Of a stretch of 19,861 bases of DNA, positions 1 to 6,806 are shown piece by piece. Made by a program: the position numbers and the translations under genes. Source of the DNA: an uncultured Oscillospiraceae bacterium (lineage in GTDB: Bacteria; Bacillota; Clostridia; Oscillospirales; Oscillospiraceae). Within the stretch, counting starts at the first letter, position 1. Each line of letters starts with the position of its first letter. The stretch is from positions 1 through 19,861 of the forward strand of contig CALWWH010000115.1 in the NCBI GenBank assembly GCA_944385195.1, written 5' to 3'. A model generated the notes under the pieces. That model was not told the origin of the DNA and did no database searches. It worked only from the letters and a program-made list of their open reading frames with translations.

Positions 1-3000
1 CCCTGGACCGCATCCGCGCCGGGGCCGCATACGCTCACGGTGACGGCCCGCAGCGGCGAGCGCAGCAGCGTCATAACCCGCCTGCTGACGGTCCGCAGCA
101 CCTCTTATGAGCTCTATGCCACCAAGACCGAGACGGTCTATAACGGCCAGGCGCAGGGGATTGAATGGGCCCTCACCGGCCTGGAGGGAGCCGCAGATCA
201 GGTCACGGTACAGTATTTTCAAGATGGCCGGGCGGTGGAGCCTGTAGAGGCGGGCAGCTACGACTATGTGCTGACCCTGCCCGAGGGGACGGCCTGGGTT
301 GGCAGGAGCGTCCGAGGGCACTTTACCATCCGGCCCCGCCCGGTGACCATCGCGGATCTGCGGCCCCAGGACAAGGTCTACGATGGCAGCACATCCGTAG
401 CCGCATCGGAAATTTTGCTGGACAACGTCCTGGGCGGCGACAGTCTCTGCGCCCTTGGGGAGCTGTATACCGCCGCTGCCTCGGCGGGGGAAACCACCCT
501 CCACATTGGCAGCGTAACCCTCATCGGCGGCGACGCGGGGAACTATTGCTACCAGGACACCGGCTACAGCGAGCCGTTCTGCATCCGCCACAACCGTTTG
601 CAGGGCAGCATTGCCTCCCGGGTCTACGCCTATACCGGGGAGCGGATACAGATCTCAGATTCGGATATCTACCTGATCGACCAGTACGGCCGCAGATTCA
701 GCGACTACCAGCTCAGCTACTACTATCACACCGGCCACGGTCTGGAATCCGTCCCCGCCCTGCTGGAACCGGGCAAGTACACCGTCGTCGCCCGGGGCGG
801 GAGCAACTACACCGGCGGTGCGGCAGCTGCGGTCTATGTAGGGGAGGAGGCGGAACTGCTGAGCCCTGTCAGCACGGACTTTACCTCCGCAGTGGTCATC
901 CTTGAGGACACGGTGCAGTGCTATGGTGCATCCAGCGGCGTCAGTTCCAACGGCACGGTCCGCTATTGGGCCGGCGGCGGCTGGACTGAGACGGCGCCGG
1001 AGGAGGCCGGGCGCTATCTGGTCCGCGCGGAGAAATCCGGCGTGGTGGCCTACGGCATCTATCACATTCTCAAGGCCGCCCCGAGCCTGACCTTTACCGC
1101 CACGGACGCGGTTTACAATTCCGCGCCCTACGACGGCGCGCCGCAGGGCGATTTTCCGGCGGGGACCTGGTTTAGCTATGACGGCGGGCTTCAGCCGCCC
1201 ACGCAGGCCGGCGTCCACGTCGTCACAGCCCACCTCCCCGAGACGGCCAACTACACCGCCGGCGCGGTGAGCGTGCCCTATGAGATCACCCCGCGCCCGC
1301 TGACCCTTCGCGGCAGGGACTACATCGGTCTGGCCGAAGACGGCGTTGCCCCGGACACCTCCCTGCGGGATGTACAGGTAGCCCCGGAGTATGTGGATGG
1401 GATGCCCGTGGGAGCGGTGGCGAATAACTATGTAATTGGCTACGAAATGGGGGACCTTGCAGAAGAGTTTGGCATCCTCAACGCCCCTGTGGATGCCGGT
1501 GGCACGGCTGTGGCCTATCTGGGGCAGAGCTTCCGGCTCCTTTCCGCCGGCAGCCCAGAGAAGTCCGAGCAGTGGAGCAGCTCCGATGCAGCCGTTGCCG
1601 CCATCGATCCCCACAGCGGTCTTGTGACTGCCGTGGGGGCAGGCAGCTGTGAAATCACCCTGCGCTGCGGCGAGGAAACAGCCGCGCTGACGCTGACCGT
1701 TCTGCCCCGGGAGATCCAGGCAGCGGATCAGCACCTGATGACAACCTACGACGGCACAAAAGATGCCGGCACCTATGTCACCTTTGCCAGGCTCGAGGAC
1801 CCCGCCACCTGCTCTGAGCCCTATGGCGTCCGCCACACCGTTTTGCCGCAGGTAGTGACCTACACCCCGGCAGCGGAGACGGTGAGCTATGGCTCGACCC
1901 TTGAGGCCCTGGACTTTGCTCCGGGCAAAGCGGTCTGTGCCGCCCAGGAAAACTCCTGGTTAGAGCCTGGCACATACCCGATCTACGCCGCAGCGGCGGA
2001 AGACCTAAACCACCGCGTGCGCATCGCCGACGCAGCCGTCACCGTGCTGCCGAAGGCGCTGACCATCACCGGCGGTTTCCTGGAGGGCAGCGCCGGGGCC
2101 ACGCTGCGAAAGCCCAACGGCCCCGCCACGGCCCCAGCAGCCGTCGACCCGAACGCCGCCTTCGTCCGTATGGGCTACCGCCTCTATGGCGAGGCGAATC
2201 TGGTCAGCGACTACGCCATCCAAGGTCTGGCTGCCGGAGACAACGCCGCGCAGATCATCGACCTGCTCGCGGGCAGCCTCTGCTGCGAGCAATACGTCAG
2301 CAGCCCGGTGGGCGAGCCGGAGCCCAAGGATACGCAATACCTGGGCGTTTCGGGCAATTATACGGTCTACTTCGCCCAGGGCGTGCAAATCATCGCCCGC
2401 CGGCCGGTAAGCCTGGAGACCCGCAACGACATCGACTTAGAGCTCTTCCGCCTGGATATCCTGCAAGACGGCGCCCTGGCGCCGGACGCAGTGAAAACCA
2501 TTGAAGCCATGCTGACCAACAACCTCTCCGACCGCCACACAGACGGATTGTCATCGATTTTGGGCGATACGGTAGCGGATCTGGGCATTTACGTCCGCTC
2601 GGCGGTGCTCTCTGCCGACCAGTCGCGCATTGACGTCAGCCTGGCGCTGCAAAACGACAACTACACCCTTATGGCCGGGGCAGTGGCGGCTGTTTCGGTG
2701 GTCAGTGAGAAGATCGCCATCGAATACGGCACCCTGGGCAGGGGCAGCTCGTCGATCACCGTCTATCAAGTGGACGCAGGCGGCCAGCGCTTAAGCCCCA
2801 CGGACGTCATCGGCGACGATATCCGCTATCTCATCTACCGCTACGACCCTGCCGACGGCGGCCGGGGCTATGCCTACTACAAGGAGCTGACGCCAGTGCG
2901 TGAGGTACAGATGGTCAAGGGTCAAGGCGCCGGGGTCTATATCGCCGACTACAGCAGCCAGCCGCTGACAGCGGGGAAATACGTGATGTTCGCGCTTGCG

Positions 3001-3024
3001 ATGCGGTACACCATCATAGAGTGA
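1..3024 (+). CDS. MBG/YDG- and Big_2-repeat surface protein, 5'-truncated by the window edge
   Basis: The reading frame is open from base 1, and the GTG at 40 lies inside it, so the gene almost certainly starts upstream of the window. The visible ~1000 residues are a chain of beta-sandwich repeats. MBG/YDG-type modules with the 'VYDG/VYNG ... AGxY ... NY' pattern lie near bases 130-340, 345-585, 1090-1300 and 1735-2050. A Big_2-like bacterial Ig module ('SSDAAVAAIDPHSGLVTAVG') spans about 1485-1705. No catalytic motif, sortase signal or SLH domain is seen, and the protein ends in ...RYTIIE. Such repeats usually form stalks of secreted or surface-bound adhesins. The SLH gene 10 bp downstream is probably co-transcribed and could provide or help the wall anchoring, which is inference. 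The ligand cannot be told. The surface-repeat class is secure; the function is not. Confidence 0.85.
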   Translation, partial: PWTASAPGPHTLTVTARSGERSSVITRLLTVRSTSYELYATKTETVYNGQAQGIEWALTGLEGAADQVTVQYFQDGRAVEPVEAGSYDYVLTLPEGTAWVGRSVRGHFTIRPRPVTIADLRPQDKVYDGSTSVAASEILLDNVLGGDSLCALGELYTAAASAGETTLHIGSVTLIGGDAGNYCYQDTGYSEPFCIRHNRLQGSIASRVYAYTGERIQISDSDIYLIDQYGRRFSDYQLSYYYHTGHGLESVPALLEPGKYTVVARGGSNYTGGAAAAVYVGEEAELLSPVSTDFTSAVVILEDTVQCYGASSGVSSNGTVRYWAGGGWTETAPEEAGRYLVRAEKSGVVAYGIYHILKAAPSLTFTATDAVYNSAPYDGAPQGDFPAGTWFSYDGGLQPPTQAGVHVVTAHLPETANYTAGAVSVPYEITPRPLTLRGRDYIGLAEDGVAPDTSLRDVQVAPEYVDGMPVGAVANNYVIGYEMGDLAEEFGILNAPVDAGGTAVAYLGQSFRLLSAGSPEKSEQWSSSDAAVAAIDPHSGLVTAVGAGSCEITLRCGEETAALTLTVLPREIQAADQHLMTTYDGTKDAGTYVTFARLEDPATCSEPYGVRHTVLPQVVTYTPAAETVSYGSTLEALDFAPGKAVCAAQENSWLEPGTYPIYAAAAEDLNHRVRIADAAVTVLPKALTITGGFLEGSAGATLRKPNGPATAPAAVDPNAAFVRMGYRLYGEANLVSDYAIQGLAAGDNAAQIIDLLAGSLCCEQYVSSPVGEPEPKDTQYLGVSGNYTVYFAQGVQIIARRPVSLETRNDIDLELFRLDILQDGALAPDAVKTIEAMLTNNLSDRHTDGLSSILGDTVADLGIYVRSAVLSADQSRIDVSLALQNDNYTLMAGAVAAVSVVSEKIAIEYGTLGRGSSSITVYQVDAGGQRLSPTDVIGDDIRYLIYRYDPADGGRGYAYYKELTPVREVQMVKGQGAGVYIADYSSQPLTAGKYVMFALAMRYTIIE

Positions 3025-3034
3025 GGGATTTGAT

Positions 3035-3883
3035 ATGAAACGAGTGATACTATTGACACTGGCGCTGCTACTATGCGTCACCTGGGTTTTGGCTGCGCCG
3101 CAGGAAGTAGGCCAGGGCAGCGGGGAGATCACCGACGAGGGCCCAGAGACCGTCCTGCCGCCAGAACCGGAACCAGAACCGGAGCCAGAGCCGGAGCCCG
3201 AACCGGAGCCCGAACCGGAGCCAGAGCCAGAACCGGACACGCAGTATCCGTCCGACCCTGAGGATACCATTCCAAGTACCCCGAGCATCCCGAACACCCC
3301 GAGCACTCCGTCCGTGCCGCCAACGAGCGCGGGGCAGGAAGACCCCGTCCCGGCGGGGCCTGAGGCCGATCTCTGGCCCCTCTATGCGGACATGAATCCC
3401 GACCGCAGCGACTGGTATTATATCTATGTCCGCGACTTGTCCATCGCCGGGGTGGTGGGCGGCTACCCGGACAACACCTACCGCCCGCAGGGGCTGGTAA
3501 CCTGGGGCGAGGCGCTCAAGCTCATCCTTCTGGCCTGCGGCTATGAGGCCCAACCCGCCCTCACAGCCCACTGGGCCAGCGGCTACGAGGCCGCTGCCCG
3601 CCGGGACAGTCTCGTCCCGGCGGGCGAGATCGACCTGGACGCGCCCATCACCCGCCTGGCTTATGCACAGATCGCGGCCAAGGCCCTGAAGCTCGGGCTC
3701 AGCGCCGTGGCCAGTCCGTTTGCAGACAGCGACAGTGCGGCCGTGCTGGCCCTGTACGAGGCAAAGATCATCGAGGGCAGCTTTGACGCGGCGGGAAACC
3801 GTGTCTTCCTACCAGGGGACTACATCACTCGGGCCCAGATGGCCGCCGTGGTCTGGCGCATCCGGGCATTCCAGGCCGAATAA
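3035..3883 (+). CDS. Secreted S-layer homology (SLH) domain protein with Pro-Glu repeat linker
   Basis: A 282-residue protein. Residues 1-20 form a clear signal peptide (MKR, a hydrophobic core, then VLA before AP). Residues 43-67 are an uninterrupted Pro-Glu dipeptide repeat, followed by a Pro/Ser/Thr-rich spacer to about 110. Three SLH-type repeats follow, at about 115-170 ('VGGYPDNTYRPQGLVTWGEA'), 175-222 ('ITRLAYAQIAAKAL') and 225-280 ('YITRAQMAAVVWRI'). SLH triplets bind pyruvylated secondary cell-wall polymer, so this is a short wall-anchored protein, with the PE tract likely a rigid wall-spanning spacer. It starts 10 bp after the repeat protein, with GAGGG upstream of the ATG, and is probably in one operon with it. 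Its last 75 bp overlap the convergent pdaA-like gene. The second SLH repeat is divergent. Confidence 0.9.
   Translation: MKRVILLTLALLLCVTWVLAAPQEVGQGSGEITDEGPETVLPPEPEPEPEPEPEPEPEPEPEPEPEPDTQYPSDPEDTIPSTPSIPNTPSTPSVPPTSAGQEDPVPAGPEADLWPLYADMNPDRSDWYYIYVRDLSIAGVVGGYPDNTYRPQGLVTWGEALKLILLACGYEAQPALTAHWASGYEAAARRDSLVPAGEIDLDAPITRLAYAQIAAKALKLGLSAVASPFADSDSAAVLALYEAKIIEGSFDAAGNRVFLPGDYITRAQMAAVVWRIRAFQAE
3161..3235 (+). repeat. Pro-Glu-encoding 6/12-bp tandem repeat
   Basis: About twelve and a half copies of CCN-GAR, with a looser 12-bp period (CCGGAACCAGAA and variants), encode residues 43-67 of the SLH protein. The period is a multiple of three, so copy-number change would alter spacer length without a frameshift. 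Confidence 0.85.
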
Positions 3884-4600
3884 CTCATCCAGCGTCCCAA
3901 ATCGGTAGCCCTGCTGTTCCCACTGGGTCAGCAGGCGGTCCAAAATCCGGGCATTGGTGGTCGAGGTAGAGTGCAGGAGCACGACCGCCCCGGGGTGTGT
4001 GCGGCTGAGAAGCTTTTCCATCGCTGCATCCTCCTCGGGCTGATCGTCTTGCAGCCAATCGACATATGCCAGGCTCCAGAACACCGTTTTGTAGCCCAAC
4101 TCCTTGGCCATGGCCAGGTTTTCCTCTGAAAATTGCCCCTGGGGCGGGCGATAATACCGAGACATCTCCTGACCGGTGACCTCGCGGTACAGGTCCTCCA
4201 GGCCCTTGAGCTCTGCGGTAAAGTCGCCCTGGCTGGCGATGGCGGACATATCCGGGTGGTGATAGGTGTGGTTGCCCACCGTGTGGCCCTCGGCGGCCAT
4301 GCGGCGAACCAGATCCGGCTGGGTCTGGAGATAATTGCCCACCAAAAAGAACGCCGCCGGGGCATGGTGCGCCGCCAAGGCGTCGAGGATCGGCTCGGTG
4401 CAGCCGTTTTCGTACCCTGCGTCAAAGGTGAGATAGATCACCTTTTCCGCGGTGTCGCCCAGATATTTGGCATCGTATTGCTCCAGAACCTCGCTGGATA
4501 CCGGCGCGGTGGGCGAGGCGCCGGGAGCGGGGAAGCCGAGCCCCCAGGAGGCGGCGGGCACAGCCGCGGCCAGCAATAGGGCAGCCATTTTTTGCAGCAT
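3809..4600 (-). CDS. pdaA: PdaA-like polysaccharide deacetylase (delta-lactam-biosynthetic de-N-acetylase)
   Basis: A 263-residue NodB-family deacetylase with a signal peptide at about 1-20 (MLQKMAALLL...). Motifs are in order: TFDAGYENG (D60), HTVGNHTYHHPD (H111, H115), RYYRPPQGQF (R151), FWSLAYVDW (about 174-182) and GAVVLLHSTSTTNA (H210). 'TFDxGYENG', 'FWSLAYVDW' and the 'LLHS.S..NA' ending are typical of Bacillus PdaA, which removes N-acetyl groups from muramic acid so that spore cortex delta-lactam can form. As in PdaA, the second Asp of the usual TFDD motif is replaced, here by Ala. The length matches PdaA. The start at 4600 is chosen because the signal peptide begins there and GGAG lies 6 bases upstream; the open frame extends further upstream but reads antisense through the nitroreductase. 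The last 24 codons overlap the SLH gene. The gene implies a sporulating host. Confidence 0.88.
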   Translation of the reverse strand: MLQKMAALLLAAAVPAASWGLGFPAPGASPTAPVSSEVLEQYDAKYLGDTAEKVIYLTFDAGYENGCTEPILDALAAHHAPAAFFLVGNYLQTQPDLVRRMAAEGHTVGNHTYHHPDMSAIASQGDFTAELKGLEDLYREVTGQEMSRYYRPPQGQFSEENLAMAKELGYKTVFWSLAYVDWLQDDQPEEDAAMEKLLSRTHPGAVVLLHSTSTTNARILDRLLTQWEQQGYRFGTLDELFGLECPDAPDHGGHLGPSDVVPW

Positions 4601-4658
4601 AAAAAACTCCGACCTTTCCGTGGTTTTGCAGCTAGCATACCCGGAAAGATCGGAGTTT
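4601..4658 (-). terminator. Intrinsic terminator of the nitroreductase gene that also contains the pdaA ribosome-binding site
   Basis: Bases 4642-4658 and 4604-4620 form a 17-bp stem on the minus strand, broken only by one G-U pair, with a 21-nt loop that can pair further (GGT/ACC and TGC/GCA). The 3' arm ends in six U residues, at 4601-4606, directly against the pdaA ATG at 4600. The pdaA Shine-Dalgarno GGAG (4607-4610) lies inside the 3' arm. The stem begins 10 bp after the nitroreductase stop codon. It is a textbook terminator for the nitroreductase transcript, and the same fold would hide the pdaA ribosome-binding site. Confidence 0.85.
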
Positions 4659-4667
4659 ACTTTGGAA

Positions 4668-5183
4668 TTATTCGACGCGATAGATATAATTTTCTTTGCG
4701 CGGGCTGGCAGTCGGCTCCTCGTCGGGCCAGCCGATGATGCAGTTGCCGATGCCCTCATAGTCGCCCTCAATGCCCCACTGCTTGAGCAGCGCCTTGCCC
4801 TCGTCAGAGTCGAAGACCTCCTTGGCCCGGTGAATCCAGGTGGCGCCGAGCCCCACGGCGTGGGCGGCGTTGAGCAGGTTGCCCATGACCGGGCTGCCGT
4901 CGTAGATCCAGGTGCCGGTCTTCTCGGCCAGAACCACCAGCACGGCGGGCGCGCCATAGAAGGGGTCGCCGCTGCTGCCCATCACGGCGGCGTTCATCTG
5001 GGAGAGCTTTCTGACCATCTCGGGGTTGGTGACGGCGACGATGATGGGCGTCTGACGGTTCCTGCCTGTGGGCGCATAGGTACCGGCTTCCAGGACCTGA
5101 TTTAGCAGCTCTGTGGGAACGGGATCTGGCTTAAACTTACGCACACTGCGGCGGGTCTTAAGATCTTGAAGGGTCTGATTCAT
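4668..5183 (-). CDS. Nitroreductase family FMN-dependent oxidoreductase
   Basis: A 171-residue protein of the small nitroreductase family. The FMN-binding N-terminal motif RRSVRKF is at residues 11-17. 'APTGRNRQTP' (37-46) corresponds to the family's A-P-S-x-x-N-x-Q flavin/substrate segment, and 'GNLLNAAHAVGLGATWI' (101-117) is the conserved dimer-interface helix. Members reduce nitro compounds, quinones or enones with NAD(P)H; the substrate here cannot be deduced. The ATG at 5183 is preceded by AAGGAGG (5193-5199) at good spacing, which selects it over the longer open frame reaching 5282. A near-perfect promoter lies upstream, and a strong terminator follows 10 bp after the stop. It has no signal peptide and is cytoplasmic. 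The gene is probably monocistronic, unless read-through reaches pdaA. Confidence 0.9.
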   Translation of the reverse strand: MNQTLQDLKTRRSVRKFKPDPVPTELLNQVLEAGTYAPTGRNRQTPIIVAVTNPEMVRKLSQMNAAVMGSSGDPFYGAPAVLVVLAEKTGTWIYDGSPVMGNLLNAAHAVGLGATWIHRAKEVFDSDEGKALLKQWGIEGDYEGIGNCIIGWPDEEPTASPRKENYIYRVE

Positions 5184-5220
5184 AAAGATAAGCCTCCTTA
5201 CGATGTGTACTGTCCTTTTC

Positions 5221-5249
5221 ATTATAATAGAAACGTCTTGCCCTGTCAA
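5221..5249 (-). promoter_or_regulatory. Consensus sigma-A promoter of the nitroreductase gene
   Basis: On the minus strand TTGACA (5244-5249) and TATAAT (5221-5226) are separated by exactly 17 bp, a 12/12 consensus match. The start codon is 38 bp downstream. Such a promoter is expected to be strong, unless a repressor acts; no clear operator was seen. Confidence 0.88.
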
Positions 5250-5266
5250 TGTCTGTGTGGTATCAT
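5238..5266 (+). promoter_or_regulatory. Probable udp promoter, overlapping the divergent nitroreductase promoter
   Basis: TTGCCC (5238-5243), 17 bp, then TATCAT (5261-5266) gives 4/6 and 5/6 matches to the sigma-A consensus, ending 32 bp before the udp ATG. It lies within the spacer and -35 region of the opposite promoter, so the two polymerases would compete for the site. Confidence 0.55.
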
Positions 5267-5298
5267 AAAATGAAGGATACACGCAGGAGGGGAGCTTT

Positions 5299-6105
5299 AT
5301 GAAGCCCAGAGAGGAAAATTTACAGTATCACATCCACTGCCGCCCCGGTGACGTGGGCGCATACGTCATCCTGCCCGGAGACCCGGGCCGCTGCGAAAAG
5401 ATTGCGCAATATTTTGACGCGCCGTACCACGTGGGCACAAACCGCGAATATTGCACCTGGACGGGGACGCTAGAGGGCACCAAGGTTTCGGTGGTCTCCA
5501 CGGGCATCGGCGGCCCCTCCGCCGCCATCGCCATGGAGGAGCTGGCCGCCATCGGCGCCCACACCTTCCTCCGCGTCGGCACCTGCGGCGGCATCGACCT
5601 GCCGGTCAAGGCGGGGGATCTGGTCATCGCCACCGGCGCGATCCGTTTCGAGGGCACCAGCCGCGAATACGCCCCCATAGAGTACCCGGCTGTGGCGGAC
5701 TTTGACTGTGTGCTGGCCCTGCGGGACGCAGCCGCCGCCGCCGGACGCACCGCGCACCTGGGCATCGTCCAGTGCAAGGACAGCTTTTACGGTCAGCACA
5801 GTCCGGAGCGGATGCCTGTGGCCCCCCAGCTGCGCTACAAGTGGGAGTGCTGGAAGCGGCTGCATGTGAAGGCCAGCGAAATGGAATCGGCCGCCCTTTT
5901 CGTGGTTGCCAACAGCTTGAACCTGCGCTGCGGCAGCGTCTTTCACGTCATTTGGAACCAGGAGCGCCAGGCCCTGGGCTATGATGAGCCCGAGAGCCAC
6001 GACACCGATCAGGCCGTCCGCACCGGCGTGGAGGCGCTGCGCCTGCTCATCGCCCGGGACCGGCGCGGCGCGCAGGCGGATCGAACGCAGCCGCTCCGGA
6101 TCTGA
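5299..6105 (+). CDS. udp: Uridine phosphorylase
   Basis: A 268-residue NP-I family nucleoside phosphorylase that splits uridine with phosphate into uracil and ribose-1-phosphate in the pyrimidine salvage pathway. The phosphate-binding 'LPGDPGRCEKIA' lies at residues 25-36 and 'VSTGIGGPSAAIAMEELA' at 66-83. 'LRVGTCGGI' at 91-99 includes R92, which is expected to contact phosphate. The ribose-binding 'EMESAALF' is at 194-201. 'EYPAVADFDC' and the 'DSFYGQHSPERM' segment match uridine rather than purine phosphorylases of this fold. The start is set by AGGAGG at 5285-5290, eight bases before the ATG. The last ~15 residues (RRGAQADRTQ...) are a non-conserved tail. The gene stands alone, divergent from the nitroreductase and convergent with the esterase remnant. 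A related nucleoside specificity remains possible. Confidence 0.88.
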   Translation: MKPREENLQYHIHCRPGDVGAYVILPGDPGRCEKIAQYFDAPYHVGTNREYCTWTGTLEGTKVSVVSTGIGGPSAAIAMEELAAIGAHTFLRVGTCGGIDLPVKAGDLVIATGAIRFEGTSREYAPIEYPAVADFDCVLALRDAAAAAGRTAHLGIVQCKDSFYGQHSPERMPVAPQLRYKWECWKRLHVKASEMESAALFVVANSLNLRCGSVFHVIWNQERQALGYDEPESHDTDQAVRTGVEALRLLIARDRRGAQADRTQPLRI

Positions 6106-6185
6106 GCCAGCAGCATTTCGGTATGGCCATGGGGCCTTCCCCCTCACCGCGAGGCCGCTGTAAGGCGCAGATCACTGCTATGATG

Positions 6186-6214
6186 AAGGGCTGACAGTGC
6201 GCTGTCAGCCCTTT
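6186..6214. terminator. Hairpin between convergent udp and esterase remnant
   Basis: A perfect 12-bp inverted repeat (AAGGGCTGACAG / CTGTCAGCCCTT) with a 4-base loop lies between the two convergent genes. Only two or three T residues follow on either strand, so it may be a weak bidirectional terminator or a 3'-end stabilising hairpin. Confidence 0.6.
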
Positions 6215-6229
6215 CCATTGGATGGCTGC

Positions 6230-6646
6230 TTACTTGGTAAAGGCGGCGTTGTATGCCTCGGCCTCGGCGACCAATGTGTCGAGAATCGGGTCGGAGCCAA
6301 AGCCGCCCTGAAGGCCGCCGCCGTGGATCCAGAAGAAGACGGGGAGCTGCTCTTCGCCGGTCTTGGCAGGGGTCCAGATGTTCAGATACAGGCAGTCCTC
6401 ACTGGAGTAGATGTCATCAAACAGATCCATATCCAGGAAGGAGCCCCGCTTCTGAGGGGGCATGGCGCTGAAATTGTTGGCCTCACGGATGCCTTCCCAG
6501 GGAATGGGAGGCTGCGGCGCGCGCCACCGAAGCGGACCGACAGGGGGCTGGGCATAGGGAACGCCCTTGAAGATGGTGATCTCGGGGTTCTTGCCCGGTA
6601 CGCCGCGGAGACGGCCCTGGGCGGTGGTGACAATGCGGTTTTCCAT
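6230..6646 (-). pseudogene. Truncated type-B carboxylesterase (N-terminal remnant)
   Basis: The 138-residue product begins like an intact type-B carboxylesterase: 'TAQGRLRGVPGK', 'FKGVPYAQPPVGPLRWRAPQP', 'EDCLYLNIWTP' and the oxyanion-hole segment 'WIHGGGLQGG'. It then stops about 25 residues later. Intact family members are roughly 450-550 residues and need the GESAGG nucleophile-serine motif, acid residue and histidine, all of which lie beyond this point and are absent. The final ~18 residues (from ILDTLVAEAE) do not look like the family sequence expected here, which suggests an internal deletion or rearrangement. The start and its ribosome-binding site (AGGAGG at 6655-6660) remain perfect, so a short inactive protein may still be made. 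It lies 160 bp downstream of the GH43 gene on the same strand and was probably once part of that sugar-locus transcript. A terminator-like hairpin follows. Confidence 0.75.
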
Positions 6647-6768
6647 TGGAAATTCCTCCTGTAAAATCAGGTTTTTGGGCTTGCTTGGGAAGCCTCTGCC
6701 AGTGGATATTACACATTTTTCATCGATTCCGGAAAAAATCGTCCCGGACGCATCTTTGCGGCCCTTGT

Positions 6769-6784
6769 GGCGCAGGCCTGCGCC
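6769..6784. repeat. 16-bp perfect GC palindrome downstream of the GH43 gene
   Basis: GGCGCAGGCCTGCGCC reads the same on both strands, 22 bp beyond the GH43 stop codon. No T-run follows closely on the minus strand, so it is not a standard intrinsic terminator. It could be a 3'-end stabilising hairpin or a protein-binding site. Confidence 0.6.
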
Positions 6785-6806
6785 GGGGATTCTTGCCCCT
6801 CGCTGT

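Noticed and set aside
655..1836. A 393-codon minus-strand open frame opposite the MBG-repeat protein
   Set aside because: It is an antisense shadow of the repeat protein, with no domain motif.
3161..3235. The tandem repeat as a CRISPR or regulatory array
   Set aside because: Units are 6-12 bp without unique spacers and encode an in-frame Pro-Glu tract.
4601..4957. A longer deacetylase starting at 4957
   Set aside because: The extra 119 residues are antisense to the nitroreductase and precede a proper signal peptide with its own GGAG at 4607-4610.
6769..6784. The GC palindrome as a standard terminator of the GH43 gene
   Set aside because: No T-run follows it closely on the minus strand; it was kept only as a repeat.
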